Below, piece after piece: positions 1 through 13,236 of a DNA stretch of 64,000 nt (the stretch's first letter is position 1; every line of letters starts with the position of its first letter). The translations under genes were made by a program, and so were the position numbers. The notes under the pieces were generated by a model. The model ran no database searches, was not told where the DNA came from, and saw only the letters and a program-made list of their open reading frames with translations. This DNA comes from Triglochin maritima (Eukaryota; Streptophyta; Magnoliopsida; Alismatales; Juncaginaceae): positions 11,841,001-11,905,000 of the forward strand of contig OY821771.1 in the NCBI GenBank assembly GCA_963682175.1, written 5' to 3'.

Positions 1-2125
1 TGATATGTCAAAAGTAGTATCCTCTTGTCTCACGAGGATAACCAATAAAGAAGCACTTATCCGCTTTTGGTTGAGGTTTGGTCGACATCAATTTCTTGAC
101 GTAAGCCTCACAACCCCAAATCTTGAGAAAATTGAGCTTAGGTGTTTTACCACTCCATAGCTCATAAGGAGTTTTCTCCACGGATTTGGATGGAACATTA
201 TTTAGTGTGTAAGCCGCAGTTTATAGTGCATAACTCCAAAAGTAAAGAGGTAATTCCGCATGACTCATCATTGACCGAACCATGTCAAGCAATGTCCTAT
301 TCCTCCTTTCGGATACCCCATTCCACTGAGGTGTACCGGGAGGGGTGAGTTGAGGTACAATACCAAACTCTTTTAGGTATGAGTCAAATTCGGCACTTAA
401 GTACTCACCTCCACGATCCGTTCGTAGAGCCATGATTTTCTTGTCGAGTTGGTTCTCTACTTCATTCTTGAATTCTTTGAACTTCTTAAAGGACTCACTT
501 TTGTTTCTCATTAGATAAACATAGCCATAATGACTATAATCATCTGTGAACGAAATGAAGTACTTGAAACCGTCTCGTGCACTAGTACTCATTGGACCAC
601 ATACATCGGAATGTATCAAATCCAACAAGCCACTCGCCCTTGGGCCTTTCTTCTTGAAAGGCTTTTTGGTCATCTTTCCCATTAAACATGGTTGGCATGT
701 CTCCAATGATTTAAAATCAAGTAGACCAAGAAGGTTAGCTTCTTGCAATTTCTTGATGCGTTTTTCATTTATGTGACCAAGACGATAGTGCCACAAGAGA
801 GTATCATTCTCGTGAGTGGTCTTAAGTCTTTTGTTATTGATATTAAAGATTTGTTTATTATTCAATTCAAGCAAATAGAGACCATTCCTTATGAATGCAT
901 TTGCATAGAAAACACCATTCTTCGATATAGACAAACAAGAATTTGAAACATTTATATTGAAATTATCCATATCTAAACATGATACAGAAATAATATTCTT
1001 GCTAATCGAAGGTACATAATAAACATTCTTCAGACATAAATTTAAACCACTACATAATTGAAGCACCACAGAACCTTGTGCAACCGTAGAAACGTTCGCA
1101 CCATTTCCGACCTTCAATTCTATCTCGTTCCTTGCGAGTTCCTTCCTATCCATGAGTAGCTGCACATTAGAAACTATGTGAGCACAAGATCCGGTATCAA
1201 TTACCCAATCCTGGACAGAGGTGGCTAAATTTATTTCAATAACAAATATACCTTTGGCCTTTTTGGGGCGCCGACGTTCAATCACTCCGTTGTCAAGGTC
1301 TTCCTTGTACTTGGGGAAATTTGGCCGGATGTGACCTTTTTCACCGCAGTGAAAGCACTCCGTATTGGGAGTTGGAGATTTCTTAGATTTTCCCCTCGAT
1401 GCACTCTTATGAGCACCTCCTACTCCCTTGCTCTTGATTGAACCACTTTTGGTAGATTTGCCCTTTCCTTTACCAATCTTTTGGCTCCTCCCATGGACAG
1501 CAAGGACATGCTTGTCCCTACCCTTGCCCATGTCAACTTCAGCAGTTTTGAGAGCGTTGTGCAGCTCCTCAAGACTCACCCCTTTTTCACGCACGTGATA
1601 GTGCATCACAAAGTCCTTAAAGGACGGGGCTAGAGAGCCAAGAATCATATCTTCAGCAATGTCCTCGGGCATTGGTGAAGAGAGCTTTGCCAACTTCTCA
1701 AGGTATCCTTGCATCGTGAGAAAATGCATAGATACCGATGTTCCCTCCGCCATATGGCACCTTGTGAGTGCGATGGTGGTCTTATAGCGCTCCTTTCGGA
1801 CACTATCCATGAACATCTTAGATAAAGCCTCCATGGTCTTCTTGGGTTTTGAATCCAAGTATTTCGCTTGAAGCGAGTCACCCATGGATGCTAGCATAAG
1901 ACCGTGAACTTGGTTCTCTTGGTCTTCCCACTTGGCTTTAGCCTCTTTCTCTTCATCGGTTAATCTCTCATTCCATTTTGGGATTGGACCTTCCAAAATG
2001 TGAGATAGTTTCTCAAACTTTAACACGATGTTGAGCTTGAGTTGCCAACTAATGAAGTTTGAGCCATCATTTGCTAAAGGGTGTTTTTCTATCATGGATC
2101 GTACGATAGGTTGGATGTTCGACAT
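1..2125 (-). pseudogene. Ty1/copia gag-pol, partial
   Basis: This is the gag-pol polyprotein of a Ty1/copia retrotransposon, read leftwards and cut by the window edge. I chose the Met at 2125 (MSNIQPIV) because the gag domain starts there; the codons further upstream look like leader. In order I see a gag domain, a CCHC zinc knuckle (CFHCGEKGHIRPNF) whose last Cys is Phe, the protease motif WVIDTGSCAH, the integrase HHCC region with LIHSDVCGPM, and the integrase core with TDDYSHYGY, RTDRGGEY and a GTPQWNGVSERRNRT block. An in-frame TAA at 221-223 follows FWSYAL. The same frame then continues (TAAYTLNNVPSKSVEKTPYE, GCEAYVKK) to a TGA at 8-10. Reverse transcriptase and RNase H would lie off the left edge. 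The element is therefore disabled. Family assignment is firm; lineage within copia is not. Confidence 0.93.
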
Positions 2126-3609
2126 TTTTCTACAAAATAAATCATACAGGATTTTAATGCCAATTTTATGTTTATACATACATACAAATGTAAATGCTGC
2201 AAATAAAAATTTTGCCCATAGATGCAACAATTCAAGATCCTATTAATTGTAATATAGACTAGCTAAGGGCTATCGAATACATTACAGTATCAAGGTAAGA
2301 AAACATTTTCTAATCACAACCTTTTTTGAATTTTAGCAACATTAGCATCTTCAAACTCTTGTGATTCTTGTCGTTTTAATTATGAGGGAATGCGACCTAT
2401 CCTCGTAAGAAAAAACTTTTTCCCAAAATCGAGCGAGGGATCTAGGTAATGTTAATAAAACTTATTTTCATTTGATACGAGATACGTTTATCCATTGTAT
2501 TCACAACTAAACATACTTGGGGTTCACTAGGGTGAAACGCACCTCATATATTTAATCGTGGCATAACAATAGACAACCATTATATCTCTCACTATTCCCA
2601 AAGATGGAGGGAGCTATCTCCCGCTAAGGGTGAGCAGAGTATCCCTCAATCAATGACTGCTAGTGGATGAAATAAGAAGGAAAATTACTCTTAATATTTG
2701 TTGGACAATTTCATATATTAACATGTGATTCAGAATTTTAGGTTATCATGCATATTATCATTCATACACATCCTAACATTCAACACATTCATCACATGCA
2801 TAGCAAGATAAAAACAGAAATTAAACCATTCACACAATCCACATCGTGTGAGTTTATATGTTCCCTTCGATCATTGATCCTCGATCCCTGATCTTTGATC
2901 CTCGATCGATGCGCTACAGCGGTGACTTCCTCTTGCACCGGAGATGTAGATTTTACAGAAAATAAACATGCTCCTCACATTCGATAAAAAACCGACTAGT
3001 GCAAGTCCTATGTAAAACCTCTCATATGCATATGCAATTATCTAAAAGATGGAAAGAAAATTTTGGCTTTTACATATAAATAAGCCCATGTATAATAATT
3101 ATCACATACATTCATAGTTGCTGATTTGGAACATATAAACTCACAATTCCTGCAAAACAACTCGAGCATCCATGCACACAATATTGCTATAAACTATGCA
3201 ATCTAGTTTATCAATCATCTAGAATCCTAAACAATTCTTTGAAAAACATTTTGAAATCCATTAAAAATGTTTTTCATCCATCCATTGTTCAAAATAATTT
3301 TGAACCGCTGTCCATCCAATTTCCAATGGAAAGATGAACCGCAGTTTTTCGGTTTTGTTGATTCTCTTACAAAATAATCATTTCTTTATAAAACGAAATT
3401 ATTGTAAGTTAGACTAATGTCTAAATCTTAATTCTAATAATTACATGGCATGTTTTAAAACACTTAAAACATTTAAAACAAATTATTATAGAGAATTATA
3501 TCAACAAAACATTCATAGACCGAAAAACCGGTAAACCGAATTGTTTAAATCCTATATGGTAAACTAAATTCGTTTACAGCCTTAAATCATAAGAAAATTG
3601 AACCCTATG
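2126..3609 (-). other. Untranslated leader of the copia element
   Basis: AT-rich DNA between the primer-binding site and gag. I see no coding potential. It belongs to the element because it lies between the PBS and the gag start. Near 2868-2910 there is a short stretch of TGATC/GATCC direct repeats. Confidence 0.7.
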
Positions 3610-3621
3610 CTCTGATACCAC
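3610..3621 (-). promoter_or_regulatory. Primer-binding site (initiator tRNA-Met type)
   Basis: On the minus strand the sequence TGGTATCAGAGC begins one base after the LTR end. This is the standard plant copia primer site, complementary to the 3' end of initiator tRNA-Met. It fixes the 5' LTR boundary and the orientation of the element. Confidence 0.93.
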
Positions 3622-3622
3622 T

Positions 3623-5750
3623 GTTGGATTTCATGTTTAATTATACATATATATTTTCGAAATTTTTATGTATAATAAGGATCAATTGCAATTTTCTACG
3701 ATTTATTTCATGTATGTATCGGTTTGTTTTAATAACTAGTTTCAAAACTTATTAAAACAAACACAAGGGACTCCGAAATTCATACCTATAAGTTCTCTAA
3801 AACTTCTTGATGTTCCAGAGACGTTGAGGAAGACGATCGTCGCTTCCCGTTGCGCCGGATGCCTCCGAGTGTTCACCGAAACCCTAAACAAGGTTGAAGA
3901 GAAATGAGCTAGCCAATCAATCTCCAAACTAGCTTAGAATCTAGCTACAAACCCCTTCCTTAATCTCTTAGATTTCTCCTTCCAAAGACTTAGAAAACTA
4001 AGAGAATTTTCGTGGATTTTTGTGGTGAATTTAGGAGAGAAAATATTTAGCAAACTTCTAACATAATTAAGGAGAATAAGGACCTATTTATAGGCTCCAA
4101 TCTTATTCTCAATCATGGCTATTCTTAAGCCATGGTTTCTTGACATTTTCTCTCACAAATTAATTCCAAAATGCATTATATGCACCCACAAAACGTTTGA
4201 CCAAGTTTTGAGTTAATCCAACCATTGATCAAATTAATCTCTTAATTATCAAAGGCAGAAAATCGATCGGGACTCGGTCTACCAAAACATACTCGGTTAA
4301 CCGAATATGTCACGTTCGGATTTCTGTGCACTTGACGGATGACTGATTCTTAAGGCGAATAATTCTTCTTAACCGTTCAGACGTATTCACGTCTTTGACC
4401 GAGTGCCATTCGGTTAACCGAAAATATCGGAACTGGACATTGTTCGGTCGACTGTTTCTGGTTCGGTACACCGATCCAAAGTTCCAGGCACTTTGGTCAA
4501 GTTCGGTCAATCAACTTGACCATCCGTTCCACGTTCGGTTGACCGATCCACAGATCCTTCGGTCGACCGAACCATAACGGATTACCGAACTTCTACCCGA
4601 TTTTGCCTTTTCAAATTTTGGATTTATTTCCAACAAAATTTGAACTTTAGGGGTTTTAGCAAATTCACAACTTATGCAATATATTATCCTATGCAATAAT
4701 AAATTATTGCACCCCATAATATATGCATCTCATATGAATTTATCATGATTCTAATTATGTTGTATACAACATAATTGATTTTACTTGTTCACCACATGTG
4801 TCATATTTTCTATAAGAAACCCGACACATCATATGAACCAAAAATCAAGCTTCTTGTTTCCCGGTTTTTACGGTGTGACCTATGGGAGGATCTAGACTAA
4901 GTTGGCAGTGATATTAAGAGCTTAATATCACAAGCTATAAGCGGTATCTAGCTACACATTATAGCTCCCAATTAGTTAGATGTCTTAACTCCACTCGAAC
5001 CAAAACCCGATCCATTTAGTGATGGAGTACACCACTTGTGTCCGTCCCTTGCCTCATGATATTAAGAATACACAAAGTAGTATTGTGTCATCTTTGTATT
5101 AGTATTCATTTCTTGATCTCTTTAAGCCAGTTATAAATATGTGACTTAACTCAAATCACATTGTGCACATTATAACTTTGCTTTATCAAGGGGCCCACTA
5201 ATATCATCACTCATTTAAGAGGGGCAATGATAATCTTTTGACTAACTATCTTCTCCAACAAAAGTCATACTTAACCAACCAATGCCTTTACACTACACTC
5301 ATCGATAGCTCAAGACACTAGTCTAATTAAGCAATTCTTAAGTGATCGGATATAAGTCTCATATCAAAGGACCAAAGACACAGTAAAACATTAATGACAC
5401 AGAAAACACAATTCTATAATGTTTTACTTATTAGGTCTATTCAGTATACAAAAGTAATATCTTCCTCTTTTGTGTACCCGTGTTGTCACTCACTTGTAGA
5501 GCTACAATGATCTATGACCAACACGACAATCTTAACTCGGTAATTAATGTCCCATGTTAATTGCCATGATTGCGAATACCTTTTGTTTTATGTAAACCAA
5601 TATCTTTTAGAGCTCTACGGTTAAGGACCAAGAGCCTCTTCCTTAACACTTCTAAAAGACGAATAACATAAACAAGGAACAAAATGATTTCTCATTCAAT
5701 TCATAATAATTGACATTTAAAAGTAAAACTTTTAGAATACATTCCCTTCA
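3623..5750 (-). mobile_element. 5' LTR of the copia element (about 2.13 kb)
   Basis: On the minus strand the LTR starts TGAAGGGAATG and ends GAAATCCAACA next to the PBS. The start was set by gap-free alignment of its first 22 bases with the related solo LTR at 22098. The two copies stay alignable over most of their length, for example the blocks at 5560-5740 and 22103-22290. The LTR differs from the solo copy by a palindrome-rich block at 4294-4569. The expected target duplication would be CAAAT at 5751-5755, but its partner lies outside the window. Confidence 0.85.
4294..4569. repeat. Cluster of CGGT-NN-ACCG palindromes in the copia LTR
   Basis: Perfect or near-perfect 10-bp dyads occur at 4294-4303 and 4411-4420 (CGGTTAACCG), 4536-4545 (CGGTTGACCG) and 4560-4569 (CGGTCGACCG). 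Imperfect copies such as CGGTCGACTG and CGGTACACCG lie between them. The related solo LTR at 22098 lacks this block and has a single AACCGGTT dyad at the corresponding place. Confidence 0.85.
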
Positions 5751-6110
5751 CAAATTCCAATCCAACTGCAGTCGTTGTAAACGAGACACGACACCAAATC
5801 CAGCAATCTCTAACAAATCATACACTCTTCCATATTCCACATTCCACGTGTTGAAGTGAATGACGTGCTCGACACACTTAATATTTGTCAATTGCTCCTG
5901 AAAAAGATAATTAATTACTTAAGGTCTAATATAAACCAATACACAAAATTTTTAAATTGAAAACTCAAACACCTACATTTTCGAGAATCGAAGATGATTT
6001 ATAATCTTTTTGTAGTACTAGGACTGAAGGATCAACAGGATCATGAGAATTGTGTGAATTTGACATTTTTGCAACTGTTGAAACAAAATAAACCAAAAAA
6101 AGTATTACTT

Positions 6111-6211
6111 ACATTTCAATACATTATTACCAATACACTCAATTTCAAACATTATAAAAATATTTACATTTACATTTCAATACATTATTACCAATACACT
6201 CAATTTCAAAC
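6111..6211. repeat. 40-bp direct duplication
   Basis: The 40 bases at 6111-6150 recur exactly at 6172-6211, separated by 21 AT-rich bases. No function is suggested. Confidence 0.9.
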
Positions 6212-6550
6212 CAAGTAGAATCTAAACATGAAGGGCATTATTCACAATCAAACGAATTGCAAACATTATATAATTATTTAGAGTTCAATACTTTCTCAAT
6301 CAACTCAATTTCAAACCAAAACAATCTAAACCCATTAAACAAACACTAATCAATTCAATCCATATCAAACCTTAACAATCCAATCCACACAAATACAAAC
6401 TAATTAAGTAAAACATTAACAAAAAAAGCTAAATATACCTTAAATCCAATGAAAAACGTGAAACTACCACTGTAGGCTCGAAAATCGTCGGAGAGAGGGA
6501 GGAGGAGAGGGAATGGATGGCTATGGGAAAGAAGGGGAGGTTGTTGCCGT

Positions 6551-6735
6551 TTTGAGACCTAGGTAAAAACGGCATCTCAGATGCCATTTTACATAGGGCT
6601 GAAAACGACATCACTAGTGTCGTTTTCCAGATGTCCAGAATCCTGTCCAGAAATAAATATTCTGGACAGGTTTAGGGTAAAAATGACACCAAAAATGTCA
6701 TTTTTAGTTAATGAAAACGACATCTGAGGTGTGTT
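6551..6735. repeat. Stack of short inverted repeats (ACGACATC/GATGTCGT type)
   Basis: Four consecutive hairpin-like units occur: AACGGCATCTCAGATGCCATTT, then AAAACGACATCACTAGTGTCGTTTT, then AAAATGACACCAAAAATGTCATTTT, then a half-broken ATGAAAACGACATCTGAGG unit. Between them CCAGAATCCTGTCCAG pairs with CTGGACAGG. Such stacked inverted repeats are typical of subterminal regions of DNA transposons. I could not find TIRs or a target duplication. Confidence 0.6.
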
Positions 6736-7058
6736 TTTAATGTGCATAAATAAGTGTCTGAGATCCATATTCTTCCGATTTTCTTTTTTGGATGTATATT
6801 TTGGAAAAAAATCCTATAAAATACTTGTATTTATTCCTAAATTATGTTTAAGGAAACCTACATATTTATCGTTTACCATTGGAGTCAGCTCAATTCGAAG
6901 ACTTGAGATAATCAACATCAAAGATCGAATTTCAACAATTTATTCTCATGTTTGAGGTGTTAGTCTTTAAAATAGGGTGGGTAGTATAGCAGATAATTGT
7001 TTTAAAAAATACATTTTATGTTTATGTCATTTACCTGACTTGTCAACTCTATATTCCT

Positions 7059-9177
7059 CTAAATTCTTTTTTTCCTGTTAGATTTGCCACATAAAGAGAA
7101 GTCACTCGAATCAGATCTAGAAGACACTCGTACATGCATGCTACCATGATGAATATATTGATCTGGATAAAGATTGAGCATGTGCAACCATAAACCTGCC
7201 AATCCGATCCGACCTAAACCTCCAAATAAATTCATGCATCTAGGGTTAGATTTTGCTCCTCCATTCTTGCGCATGTATGCATGGTTTAAGATGGATTTTC
7301 CTGATTTTATTTCGAGCCAATATGATATGTTGCTCTCCTATCATTGCACATACATAGATGTGACCAGAATTCTGTTTTTTCTGTGTTGTTACCTCTATTC
7401 TTTGCGCATGTATTAGATAAAATCAGAAGTTATTTTCCATGTTGATTCTTCTAAATCATGCACATGTATACATGAAATCAGATGTCTATTTTTCCTGATT
7501 TTTCCGAATTAGGGTTAGATATTATTTATTCTAATCTTTGAGCATGTATACATGAAATCTGTGTTAACCCTATCATGATGATCTTCTGTTTTTGCGCATG
7601 TTTTATATGATAATCAGTAGTTTAATTCTCTGATATTTTTTCATGCTTGAATTAGATGATAATGTTTGTATGTCATTTGCATATCATCATGCATGTCGGA
7701 TTGCATGGATGGATCAAATGTTGTTATCTCTGATTCGTGTACATGCATGACTAGATCTCATGTTTGCTGGAATTTCGTGTATATGCTTGTTTATTTAGCA
7801 TTTTTCAATATGAGCATGCATCTAGAGTAGATGTTTATTGCCATATGCATATGCATGATAATTGTGTTGTCTTGTTGCTCCAAAGAATTTCGGATATGGC
7901 TGTTTTTGGAGCATTAACATGCATGTGATTGATTGGTTTCCTTACTGAAAAATGCGCATATATGCTTAGTGTTCTCTTGAAAATTTCGAATTTTTTCTTT
8001 TCAATACAAGTAGCATAATTATTGTTGATTGCATGCTTATATTGATTAAGGAAAGATTGGCAAATTCTGAAATTTTTAGAGCATATTATGGGCTGGAGTT
8101 TTGTTGCCTTAAAAGTATTTTTTGAATGCTTTCCTTTGATGCACATATATGTGTTGATCTCATTTAAGGAATTTCGGATTTTTTGGAATGATAGCATGCA
8201 TTTCATTTGAAATATTTCCTTTATGATTAAATCCACATACATGTGTTGATCTCATTGAGGATTTTTCTGGATTTTTTTCTTTCCTAATGCGAGTAGGATA
8301 ATTTTTACGCTCTCATGATTATGTTGATTGGGGAAAGAAAAGAAAATTTCTGTTTTTGAGATACTATTATGGAGATTGATTGGTATTTCCATATATGTTT
8401 TTCTTATGCTCCATATATGCGTTGTTTCCTTATATATTACTTCCTTCTTATTTGGAAGTGGTGTACACTTTATTCATGCGTGTGATTGTGCTAACGTATG
8501 GAAAGATTGCGCTTGTATGGTATGAATGGTGCGAATGGATGCTGATTTATTTTTGCTGCCTTATTGAGAGTTGAACGTAATTTCATTCATTCATTTCCAT
8601 TTGCAATAGATATCGCAATGGGCTGTAATATATATGGACTGTAATAATTATGGACTGTGGACTGTTTATTGTCCTAGGGAGACGAGGGGCTCCTTTATTT
8701 TTATTATTGCGATATTATTGCTATAAGGCTTATGCAGGTTCTCATCTACAGTGCTAAATCCCTATGGGGGATCCTTACCTCGATATGGAAGTAATGTAGC
8801 AATTAATTTCTGTGTGATCTTGATTGGAATGTTCTGAAAGGAACGTTTTTTTGGAACTTGCATGCCTAGTGGGAGTTGCGAGGTAGAAGTGTTTTGTGTA
8901 AACCACCTTGCAACCGGCGGGTAATTATTTATTTACTGCTGATTTGCCATGATTTATACGTTTTTTAGGGTTATTAAATCATGATGGAGCGCAATACATG
9001 AATTGGTAAAATAGCTTTATTAACTAATGCATGAGGATTTGATCGAGCGCTTTATGTTTTCCTTTGGTCTGAATGCTATAGTTATAAAGTTAGTTTATTT
9101 TTTTATGACTATTGCGGCTCGTTGTATTTTATGATATAACTCATGTATCGTTATGTGGTTTTTTGTCCTAGATTTTT
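7059..9177 (+). other. Leader-like region of the second copia element, with degenerate repeats
   Basis: There is no coding sequence here. The region repeats loose motifs such as GCATGTATACATGAAATC (near 7465, 7540) and AATTTCGGATTTTT (near 7890, 8170, 8255), alternating with ATGCATG-rich stretches. It precedes the gag start of the copia element at 9178, so it may be its leader. By eye I found neither a copy of the 3' LTR (14238-14619) nor a TGGTATCAGAGC primer site here. The true 5' end of the element is therefore unknown. Confidence 0.45.
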
Positions 9178-12100
9178 ATGGCTGCTTCCAAAAGCATTGT
9201 CGCTGATCTGACTCGAGGAGATAAACTCAATGAAAGAAATTACGATCTGTGGCATCGTAAAATTGAGTATCTCTTAGAGGATCAGGACATGTTAGAAAAT
9301 ATAACCCAAACTATGTCTCCCCCCGAGGAGGGGAACACTGCGCAGCATCGTAGAAATATGAATGTCTATAATGCATGGAAAAAGAAAGATTGTATTGCTT
9401 GCATTACAATTCTGAGTTCGATGTGAGGTGATATGTTACTGCGGTTCAAAAAATGGCGAACTGCAAAGGCCTTGTGGGAAGTTGTGAAGTTTCAGTACGG
9501 AGTGACCTCCGTCACAAGGGCCCGCCAGCTTGGGCTCATGTTTGATGGGTATAAAATGCGTCAAGGTCACACGATGAGGCAACATATTACCGCAATGTCA
9601 AACATGATAAGCGAGTTGAGCGCTGTCGGTCGTGCTAAGACCGATGAGGAGCAAGTGTCTGCTCTCATCAGATCATTGCCTTCGAAGAGTTGGGAGCATA
9701 TGAAGGTCCATCTGACTCATGCTGATAACATCAGGACATTTGACCAGGCCGCAAAACACCTAGAGCTGGAGGAGGACTGCATGCTTGTGGAAGCCCCTCT
9801 AACTGAAGTGTTTGCTGCTGAAGCTGGCACTCCTCGGAGGAGCGCATGTTTTAAGCGCAAAAGAGATAGAGCTCAGGGTTTTAAAGGCAAGAAGGATGCA
9901 AATGAAAACAAAGCTGGAAAGAAACGACCTCGAGGATCCAGAGGTGGGAAAGATAAGTCTAATGTGACTTGTTTTAACTACCGAAAGACTGGACATTTTG
10001 CTCTTGAGTGCACTGAGCAAAAGGTAATTACTGTGTGTAATCCCTTGAATTGTAACGTGACTAGTTCTGTGATGCTCACTGATCACTCTCCTGTGTGGAT
10101 TGTGGATTCAGGTGCCACGGACCACGTAACAAAGGATCGTTCTGCCTTCGTGGAATATCGACGTGTTCCAAGTGGGAGACTAATAAACATGGCGAACAAC
10201 ACTAGCATTGAAGTTCTTGGAGTTGGCACATGCAAAGTGGCTTTGCGAAGTGGCCGGATCCTATTACTTCACGACGTGTTGTATGCACCAGCTATACGGT
10301 GAAATATTATTTCTGTTGTTTTTTTGATGAGACATGGTTTTAAAGTTGTTTTTGAAAACAATGATATGGGTTTATACCATGCTAACATTTATTATGGACG
10401 TGCCTTTCTTTCAGACGGTTTTATTGTGTTGGACGCAATTTATGATTTCAATCATAACACTAGTGCCTTTATGAGTCAAAGTTCCATGAATAATGATTCA
10501 GTTATGTGGCATGCTAGACTAGGTCACATTGGTGTTGACCGGATGAACAGGTTGGCAAAGGAGGGGGTATTAGGAGAATGCTCCAAATTTGAATTGCCGA
10601 CCTGTGAATCTTGTCTAGCTGGAAAGGCAACTAGAAAACCGTTCGGAAAAGCCATTAGGGCTACTTCTCCTTTAGAACTAATTCACTCGGATATTTGTGG
10701 ACCTTTGAATGTGCGTACTAGACATGGACAAAGTTACTTCATCACATTTATTGATGACTACACTAGATATGGTCATATTTATCTTATTTCTCACAAGTCA
10801 GAAGCTCTAGAATGCTTTAAGAAATTCATGAGCTTGGTAGAGAATCAATTGGATAATAAGATAAAAACTCTCTGAACGGACAGAGGTGGGGAGTATCTCT
10901 CCATAATGTTCAAGGAGTTATGTGATGAAAAGGGGATATCTAGACAACTCACTATGCCTTATACTCCTCAGCAAAATGGTGTTGCTGAGAGAAGGAATAG
11001 AACGTTGCTATACATGGTTAGATCCATGAAGGCGCATGCAAGCTTGCCAATTTCGTTTTGGGGAAATGCTCTAATGACTACTGCCTATATCCTCAATAGA
11101 GTTCCAACAAAATCGGTTTCCTCAACTCCATATGAGTTATGGACAGGACGGAAGCCTGATTTTAGTCTGCTGCATCCTTAGGGATGTGCGGCATACATTC
11201 ATTCTACTAGTCAGCGATATGGAAAACTAGGACCTAGAGGGAAAAAGTGTATCTTTGTAAAATACAATAATCTCTCCAAAGGTTATGTTTTTATCGGGTT
11301 AGACGAGAATGAAAGAAGGACGGAACTGGAGTCTAGGGATGCCACATTCTTGGAAAATGTTTTTCCAACTCTTGTTGGAGCTATCAAAGAGTCAGTGGAC
11401 TTCTTTGAACAACAAGATGAGGACATTGTCACTCCACGGGATCAGGATCTGGAAGTTGAACATGAGGTTCCACCAGTCAATCCTAGTGGGAGCAGCAATG
11501 CTGAGGATCCGATAGCTCTCACGGAGGACGAGCCATCAGATACCCATCTGCGTCGAAGTAATCGCGGGCTCATTCCTCGTAGGCGGTTTCGCTTAGAGGA
11601 AGAGACCATCATGATAGCTCAAGAAGAAATTGATTATGAATCATCTAGGATGACAGTAATCGATGAGCAAGAACCGGAGACCATGAAAGAGGCTTTGGAA
11701 TGTCCAAATGCGAAAGAGTGGTTAGAAGCTATAAAGGAAGAGTTGGAGTCGATGAAAGATAATCGAGTCTGGGACTTGGTCGACTTACCGCCGAACCGAA
11801 AGGACATTGGGGCCAAGTGGATCCTCAAGATTAAGAGGAAGGCAGATGGATCTATTGATAGATTTAAGGCTAGACTGGTAGCTAAAGGCTACACCCAAAG
11901 AGAAGGCGTGGATTTTGAGGAAACCTTTTCACCCGTGGTTAGGTTTGCCTCCATCCGCCTTCTACTAGCTATTGTAGCTCAGATGGACTTAGAGCTTTAC
12001 CAAATGGATGTAAAGACTATTTTTCTCAATGGAGAACTTGAGGAGGAGATCTATATGGATCAACCTCAAGGTTTTGAAGTCAAAGGACAAAAGCGCAAAG

Positions 12101-13236
12101 TGTGCAAGCTCAATAAGTCCTTGTATGGCTTAAAACAAGCGTCTAGACAGTGGAACATTCGCTTCCATCAAGCTATATCAGAGAATGCGTTCTCTATGCT
12201 TGAGGAAGATCATTGTGTGTACGTTAAGAGATCCAATGGTAAATTTGTCATTCTGACCTTGTATGTTGATGACATACTCATGGCTGGCAATAACAAAGAG
12301 TTGCTGAAATCCACTAAAGAGTGGTTGTCCTCCACATTTGATATGAAGGACATGGGTGAAGCTAGCTACGTCCTTGGTGTCAAGATAGTTAGAAATATGT
12401 CCAAGAGACTTCTGGGATTGTCTCAAGAGACTTATATTAACAACATCTTGAAGAAATATCATATGGACAAATGCAAACCAATCGACACTCCTGTTGAGAA
12501 GGGTTTGCATTTGAGCCTTGATAAGCATCCTGAGACTCCTGAAGAGAAGGCCAAAATGAGCAAGGTTCCATACTCCAATGATGTGGGAAGCCTTATGTAC
12601 GCTATGATGTGTACTAGGCCAGACATTTGTTATGCTGTGGGCATGGTGAGTCGATACCAGTCCAGCCCAAGCATGGAGCACTGGAAGGCAGTCAAGAGAA
12701 TCATGAGATACCTCAGAGGAACGAGTAACTACATGTTGTGTTACCAAGCATCAGATCTCCGCCTGATTGGCTATAGTGATGCCGATTGGGCTGGAGACAT
12801 TGATGAAAGGAAGTCTACCTCTGGTTATGCTTTCTTGTTGGCTAATGTGGTCATCTCATGGTCCAGCAAGAAGCAAACTTGTATAGCCCTGTCGACTATG
12901 GAAGCAGATTATGTTGCATGCTCTGCAGCAGTACAGGAGGCAGTTTGGTTGAGGAGGTTCTTATAACATACTGGGCTAGTAGAGAAATCTGATGAGCCTG
13001 TTGTTGTCGATTGTGACAGCATGGCTGCCCTTTGTTATGTGAAAGACCCCAAATATCATGGAAAGACCAAACATATACAGGTTAAGTATCATTTTGTGAA
13101 GGACATCATAGCGAGAAAGGAAGTTGTGTTAAGACATGTGTCTACTAGTCTTATGGTAGCTGACCCTCTTACCAAGGCTATAGCTAAGGACTCGTTTGTG
13201 TCTCATGTGAAGTCCTTAGGCTTATGCAGACTTTGA
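9178..13236 (+). pseudogene. Ty1/copia gag-pol, full length, five nonsense codons
   Basis: A complete copia polyprotein of about 1,350 codons lies in one reading frame with no frameshift. Start is the ATG of MAASKSIVADL. Gag is followed by a zinc knuckle (CFNYRKTGHFALEC, second Cys changed to Tyr), protease (WIVDSGATDHV), integrase ([44 protein letters not shown]), reverse transcriptase ([39 protein letters not shown]) and RNase H ([19 protein letters not shown]). Stops interrupt it at 9424-9426, 10300-10302, 10873-10875, 11179-11181 and 12964-12966. From family consensus these were most likely CGA, CGA, CGA, TGG and CAA, so all fit C-to-T (or G-to-A) changes. The protease DSGA and reverse transcriptase YVDD residues remain. 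Confidence 0.95.

Larger units (their letters stand above)
5756..7058. other. Non-coding DNA between two copia elements
   Basis: AT-rich sequence with no gene that I can support. It holds a 40-bp direct duplication (6111-6150 and 6172-6211) and a block of inverted repeats (6551-6735), listed separately. Confidence 0.6.
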
